The translations under genes and the position numbers were made by a program. DNA of 7,082 bases from DATGHS01 sp035307785 (lineage in GTDB: Bacteria; Planctomycetota; Planctomycetia; Gemmatales; Gemmataceae), in the NCBI GenBank assembly GCA_035307785.1, contig DATGHS010000199.1, forward strand, positions 1 to 7,082, in the 5' to 3' direction. Of this stretch, positions 4,011 to 7,082 are shown one piece after another. The notes under the pieces were generated by a model. That model worked only from the letters and a program-made list of their open reading frames with translations, searched no databases and was not told where the DNA came from. Each line of letters begins with the position of its first letter. Positions within the stretch are counted from its first letter, which is position 1.

Positions 4011-5780
4011 ATGAAACTGCAATTAAGGAACGACTTTCGCTGGCACGTGAAACCGGAATTTCGCGCATCCATTGACGAAGTGTCCGCTGCGATCGCGGCC
4101 GGTCATGCACAAGTTGTCAAGCAGGGCCGCTTGCGCACGGTCTATCGGGTCCATTCGCCAAACCTTGATGTCTATCTCAAGCATTGCCGGCCCGTCGGCT
4201 GGCGTGCCTGGCTGCGCGAGTGCTTTCGCCCGGCCAAGGCTATCCTGGAATTCCGCAAGCTGGGCACGGCGGCAGCGAACAACGTGCCTACGGTAAGCGC
4301 GCTGGCATGCGCGAAGCGGAATCGCTTTCTGCCGGGCGAAAGCATTCTCGTCACGCGAGCCATTCCGGGCGCCGTCCCATGTGGCCAATATCTAGAACAA
4401 ACGCTCCCCAACCTGCCGGAACCGGTGCGAAGACGGAAGCGACAAGCTCTTGCAAAATCATTGGGGCGATTTCTTGCCGACTTGCATCGGGCCGGTGTCG
4501 TGCATCCCGATTTGCATCCCGACAATCTGCTTCTAAGTTATCAGCACGAAGCGCCGGTATTCTATATCCTCGATGTCCACGATGTTCAAACCGGCGTGCC
4601 CTGCGGAATGCGCGCGAGCTTGAAGAACCTGGCAGTTTTCAACCGCTGGTTCGTGCTGCGGGCGAGCCGGTCGGATCGACTGCGGTTTTGGAAGGCGTAC
4701 ACCGCTCGCCGCCGGGAACTGGATGGGCAGGAATGGCCGCCCGAAAAATGCCGCGATTTAGAGGCGATGACGCGGGCATCGAATTTTCGCTTGTGGCGGA
4801 GCTGGGCGAAGCGCTGCTTCGGTAATAATCGCCGGTTCGCCAAAGTTCGTGACCACAAAGTGATGGGCCACGCGATCACGGAAGTCACGACAGGTCAGCT
4901 GCAGCCTTTGTTGGCCGATCCCGACGCACCATTCCGGCAGGCGAGCGCGCTGTTGAAGAGCTCGCGCAGTTCGGCCGTGGCGGAAATCGCATTCTCTTGT
5001 AGGGTGGGTGGAGCGCAGCGCAACCCACCTGCTTGCTCAGGTGGGTTGCGCTGCGCTCCACCCACCCTACCAAGCTGCATTTACAAATGTTTTCGTGCCA
5101 GCTCCCTTTGGCAGTTCTTCAGCAACTTGTTTCGCCGTTCGGCTTGTTTGCGTTCCTGGCAGAATGGCCACGCGTTTCGTGATTGCTTGCTGCCCACCCC
5201 GCGGCCCCTCGCGGTTTGGCATCGCCTTCGTTTCGGCCTGCTCCGCGAAGGTTATTTGCTCACCGAAAGGATTACAAACGCGGAGGATCTGCATCAATTT
5301 CTGAGCCGCGTGCAAGCGCTTCCGAACGCCGAGCGCATCGGCTTGCTGCGGCAAGCGCTGGATCAACTCGGCCGGCAGATTAGGCAGTTGCATGAAAGCG
5401 GATGGGCGCACCGAGACCTGAAAGCGACGAATATACTCATTCAGATGCACCCAGAAAGCGCACGCAACGAGAGTGCCGCCCCTCACCCCCGGCCCCTCTC
5501 CCCAGCGGAGAGAGGGGGGATATGGTTCATCGACCTCGTCGGCGCCTGGCGGCCGTGGCGGTTGTGGGAGTCGCGGCGGCACAAGGACTTGTCGCGGCTC
5601 AACGCAAGCTTTCACGCTTCGGTTCACCTTTCGCGCACCGACCGGCTACGGTTTTTGCGCGCTTACATGAACTGGAACCTGCACGGCCAGCGCGGCTGGA
5701 AGGAATGGTGGCGTGCCATTCAAAGATTCACTTCCGCCAAGATTTCCCAAAACCAGCTTCGCGGCCGGCCCCTGACTTGA
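4011..5780 (+). CDS. Tandem lipopolysaccharide-kinase-like (WaaP/InaA/Kdo-kinase type) protein
   Basis: This 589-residue protein holds two protein-kinase-like domains of the LPS/Kdo kinase superfamily, which phosphorylate sugars of the LPS core on the cytoplasmic side. Domain 1 (about 30-270): Lys57 (VYLKHC), alpha-C Glu80, catalytic loop HPDLHPDN (165-172), and Asp188 (ILDVHD). Domain 2 (about 300-589): Lys359 (IYKCF), catalytic loop HRDLKATN (467-474), and Asp508 (FIDLVG). Both end in a matching segment (SRSDRLRF at 219-226; SRTDRLRF at 541-548). Residues 57-99 align without gaps to 359-401, which places Ser382 where domain 1 has Glu80. Two palindromic repeats are translated inside domain 2: about 330-354 (between beta-2 and beta-3) and about 490-503 (between the catalytic loop and Asp508). 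AAGG (4001-4004) lies 6 nt before the ATG. It is the probable partner of the glycosyltransferase just upstream. Whether both domains are active is not known. Confidence 0.85.
   Translation: MKLQLRNDFRWHVKPEFRASIDEVSAAIAAGHAQVVKQGRLRTVYRVHSPNLDVYLKHCRPVGWRAWLRECFRPAKAILEFRKLGTAAANNVPTVSALACAKRNRFLPGESILVTRAIPGAVPCGQYLEQTLPNLPEPVRRRKRQALAKSLGRFLADLHRAGVVHPDLHPDNLLLSYQHEAPVFYILDVHDVQTGVPCGMRASLKNLAVFNRWFVLRASRSDRLRFWKAYTARRRELDGQEWPPEKCRDLEAMTRASNFRLWRSWAKRCFGNNRRFAKVRDHKVMGHAITEVTTGQLQPLLADPDAPFRQASALLKSSRSSAVAEIAFSCRVGGAQRNPPACSGGLRCAPPTLPSCIYKCFRASSLWQFFSNLFRRSACLRSWQNGHAFRDCLLPTPRPLAVWHRLRFGLLREGYLLTERITNAEDLHQFLSRVQALPNAERIGLLRQALDQLGRQIRQLHESGWAHRDLKATNILIQMHPESARNESAAPHPRPLSPAERGGIWFIDLVGAWRPWRLWESRRHKDLSRLNASFHASVHLSRTDRLRFLRAYMNWNLHGQRGWKEWWRAIQRFTSAKISQNQLRGRPLT
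4999..5070. repeat. 72-bp perfect palindromic element inside the kinase gene
   Basis: Two 33-nt arms (4999-5031 and 5038-5070) are exact reverse complements around a 6-nt spacer (CTTGCT). The arm begins GTAGGGTGGGTGG and contains GCGCAGCGC. With one unpaired base, pairing continues into the flanks (CTTG / CAAG). The length is 24 codons. Two of three frames on each strand are open; the third has TAG at 5000. It is read as residues 330-354 of the kinase. I recall similar GTAGGGTGGG/CCCACCCTAC palindromes from planctomycete and other genomes, so this is probably a REP/MITE-like dispersed element; no transposase is in the window. Confidence 0.92.
5479..5519. repeat. C-rich / G-rich palindromic element inside the kinase gene
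   Basis: A run starting CCCCTCACCCCCGG is followed by the inverted pair CCCCTCTC (5493-5500) / GAGAGGGG (5510-5517) around a 9-nt loop. All three plus-strand frames are open. In the kinase frame it reads AAPHPRPLSPAERGG (489-503). This matches a repeat and its encoded peptide that I recall as common in bacterial genomes (PHPRPLSP-type peptides). It lies in coding sequence between the catalytic loop and the DFG-like Asp. Confidence 0.78.
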
Positions 5781-5882
5781 CTATTTTTTCTGAATGAAGT
5801 TGCGGAACCGATTGTGCCGAAATTATCCAATGTATCGGCGATAAAATCGGCGACTGATCTGGAGTGGATTCTACCCAGACGC

Positions 5883-5888
5883 TACAAT
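5883..5888 (+). promoter_or_regulatory. Possible -10 element for the lipoprotein gene
   Basis: TACAAT matches TATAAT at 5 of 6 positions and lies about 52 nt before the ATG at 5941, in the 160-bp gap after the kinase gene. I see no good -35 hexamer at 16-18 bp. The gap also holds a run of six T (5784-5789) just after the kinase stop and two direct copies of ATCGGCGA (5834-5841 and 5846-5853). Confidence 0.28.
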
Positions 5889-5940
5889 CGCCGCCGGCAT
5901 GGGTAGCCAAGACTCTGCCGCTGGAGCCAAGGACTGGTTG

Positions 5941-6801
5941 ATGAACCTGCGCTTCGCTTCCCGAACTATTCGGCGCTGGCTCGTGGGCTTGGCGCTCATG
6001 GGCGTGCCGAGTTTGGCCGGCTGCACCCTGTTCCATTATTCCATCGCGCCGAACGACCGCGATACGGCAGTTGCCACCAGCAGCCCGCAGTTACCAGTCA
6101 AACATAATCAGCGGGCCTCGCAATTCATCTTCGTCTCCGACTTCGAACTCAAGCCCGATCAGCCGCTGTTCCGCGAACTGGCCGACATGCGCGAGCAAAT
6201 CATCAAGGATCTGCGGCTGCCCACACCGAACTCGTTGATCACCGTTTATCTCTTCGAAGACCGCGAGCGCTACGAGAGCTTCATGCGTTACCGCTATCCC
6301 GATTTACCTCGGCGGCGAGCCTTCTTTGTGGCGCAGCCGCGCGGTATGAACGGCGGCGACGACCTTTTGGTTTACACTTTTTGGGGCGATCACATTCGGC
6401 AGGACCTCCGGCATGAATTGACCCATGCGGTGCTGCACAGCGTGTTGAAAGACGTGCCGCTCTGGCTGGATGAAGGCCTGGCTGAGTATTACGAATTGCC
6501 ACCCGATGTGCAGGGCGTCAACCGCCAGCACCTTACCTTCCTGAAGAATGAAGCCTTCCACCCGGACCTGAACCGCCTCGAGCAACTCAGCCAGGTGCAA
6601 CAGATGAATCCGGCCGAATACCGTGAAGCCTGGGCGTGGGTGCACCTCATGCTCCGCAGCAAGCCCGACGCCAAGCAGGTGCTGCTGGCTTACGTAAAGC
6701 AATTGCGAAGCACCGCCAACCCCGGCCCGCTGCAACCGCACTTGAAACAATGCTTCGTCGATCTTAACGACGCGCTGCTGGCACACCTTGCAAGTATGTG
6801 A
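5941..6801 (+). CDS. DUF1570 / peptidase-MA-like lipoprotein metallopeptidase
   Basis: This 286-residue protein is a probable zinc metallopeptidase anchored as a lipoprotein. The N-terminus has a basic region (RTIRRW), a hydrophobic core, and a lipobox L25-A-G-C28, so the mature protein would start at C28. The catalytic motif HELTH (158-162) is followed 16 residues later by WLDEGLAEYYE (175-185); H158, H162 and Glu178 (or Glu182) would be the zinc ligands and Glu159 the base, as in gluzincins. Upstream are FIFVSDFELK and ITVYLFEDRERYESF, the beta-rich segments common in these planctomycete proteins. The C-terminus is helical. I chose the ATG at 5941 because AAGGA (5929-5933) lies 7 nt upstream and the signal peptide then starts at residue 1; the ATG at 5899 has no binding site. 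It is separated from the kinase by 160 bp and is probably its own transcript. The substrate is unknown. Confidence 0.85.
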   Translation: MNLRFASRTIRRWLVGLALMGVPSLAGCTLFHYSIAPNDRDTAVATSSPQLPVKHNQRASQFIFVSDFELKPDQPLFRELADMREQIIKDLRLPTPNSLITVYLFEDRERYESFMRYRYPDLPRRRAFFVAQPRGMNGGDDLLVYTFWGDHIRQDLRHELTHAVLHSVLKDVPLWLDEGLAEYYELPPDVQGVNRQHLTFLKNEAFHPDLNRLEQLSQVQQMNPAEYREAWAWVHLMLRSKPDAKQVLLAYVKQLRSTANPGPLQPHLKQCFVDLNDALLAHLASM

Positions 6802-6808
6802 CACGAAG

Positions 6809-6836
6809 CCCGCAGGCGAGTCTTCGAGCCTGCGGG
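6809..6836. repeat. Short hairpin repeat, copy 3 (after the lipoprotein gene)
   Basis: The stem is CCCGCAGGC / GCCTGCGGG (9 bp, perfect) with the loop GAGTCTTCGA, the exact reverse complement of the copy-1 loop. It begins 7 nt after the stop of the lipoprotein gene, where it could also act at the 3' end of the mRNA. There is no T-run after it. Confidence 0.78.
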
Positions 6837-6909
6837 GTCGAAATCCACGCGCTTCTTTCTACCATCATCTCCAGACACTCGCGCATTTACATAATCGGAG
6901 CCTCTCACC

Positions 6910-7082
6910 ATGCGACCCTATCTCGCAGCCGCTCTTGTTTTCCTTGCTTCGCTTCCTGCCGCGGCTTTGGCCGCCGACTTACCGGAGGTTGCTCAATTGC
7001 CCGCACAGCCAAATTTGCCCGACCCGCTTGTGTTCTTCTCCGGCAAGCGCGTCGAGACGCGCGAACAATGGGAAAAAGAGCG
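6910..7082 (+). CDS. Secreted protein, probable acetylxylan-esterase / alpha-beta hydrolase (partial, 5' end only)
   Basis: The frame is open from the ATG at 6910 to the right edge, giving 57 residues. The first ~21 residues are a Sec signal peptide (MRPYL, then an Ala/Leu/Phe-rich core, ending ALA-A), so the protein is exported. The mature start contains LPDPLVFFSGKRVETREQWEKE, a pattern I associate with the N-terminus of planctomycete acetylxylan esterases and related glucuronoyl-esterase-like hydrolases (LPDP ... G..V.T.EQWE). The catalytic part lies beyond the window, so the enzyme class is an inference from this short stretch. GGAG (6897-6900) lies 9 nt before the ATG. It follows the lipoprotein gene by 108 bp, which hold hairpin copy 3. 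Confidence 0.6.
   Translation, partial: MRPYLAAALVFLASLPAAALAADLPEVAQLPAQPNLPDPLVFFSGKRVETREQWEKE

Noticed and set aside
4989..5081. GCATT on both sides of the 72-bp palindrome as a target-site duplication
   Set aside because: The copies are 88 bp apart and do not abut the element; an 88-bp insertion would also shift the frame. Chance is more likely.
4885..5304. Small open frames on both strands across the 72-bp palindrome
   Set aside because: They are products of the palindrome itself, which is open in two of three frames on each strand; they have no start signals or domains.
5784..5789. Run of six T after the kinase stop as an intrinsic terminator
   Set aside because: The upstream GC-rich stretch (GGCCGGCC) gives no stable stem with a proper loop next to the T-run, so a terminator is not supported.
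5834..5853. Two direct copies of ATCGGCGA as an operator
   Set aside because: Two 8-mers at 12-bp spacing without dyad symmetry or a clear promoter are too little to claim a regulator site.
615..6836. The palindromes as a CRISPR array or riboswitch
   Set aside because: Copies are scattered, of different families, without regular spacers, leader or cas genes, and no riboswitch core is recognisable.

Overview
The window looks like a piece of a planctomycete chromosome, most likely from the Pirellula side of the phylum. The GC content is high. There is a Tat-exported Gfo/Idh/MocA oxidoreductase of the planctomycete type, a lipoprotein with a DUF1570 / peptidase-MA-like HExxH domain, a stand-alone LigD-type 3'-phosphoesterase domain, and several GC-rich palindromic repeats. 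The assignment comes from recognising families by eye; no search was run.

Layout. Positions 1-2368 read on the minus strand, in transcription order: a small LigD-phosphoesterase-like protein (2368-1991), the oxidoreductase (1959-682), a 63-bp stem-loop (615-677), and the start of a zinc-ribbon / single-TM / TPR-like protein (601-1) that runs off the left edge. An 86-bp divergent gap separates this group from the plus-strand genes: smpB (2455-2946) with an intrinsic terminator, a GT4-like glycosyltransferase (2997-3998), a double-domain lipopolysaccharide-kinase-like protein (4011-5780), a DUF1570-like lipoprotein metallopeptidase (5941-6801), and the start of a secreted protein, probably an acetylxylan esterase / alpha-beta hydrolase (6910 to the right edge).

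Function. The glycosyltransferase and kinase are 12 bp apart and probably co-translated; together they suggest assembly and phosphorylation of a cell-surface glycan such as the LPS core. smpB is the trans-translation factor and is probably a chance neighbour. The minus-strand genes have no evident common pathway.

The most striking signal is the repeats. The window holds six palindromic elements from four apparent families, and three of the six lie inside open reading frames without breaking them. A 72-bp element with two perfect 33-bp arms sits between beta-2 and beta-3 of the second kinase domain. A different C-rich palindrome sits between the catalytic loop and the DFG-like Asp of the same domain. 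A short hairpin, one of three copies with compensatory stem changes, sits inside the phosphoesterase gene. Comparing the two kinase domains of the same protein shows that both insertions account for the extra length of domain 2. This resembles the in-frame palindromic elements of Rickettsia (RPE), here made from repeat families that look planctomycete-like.
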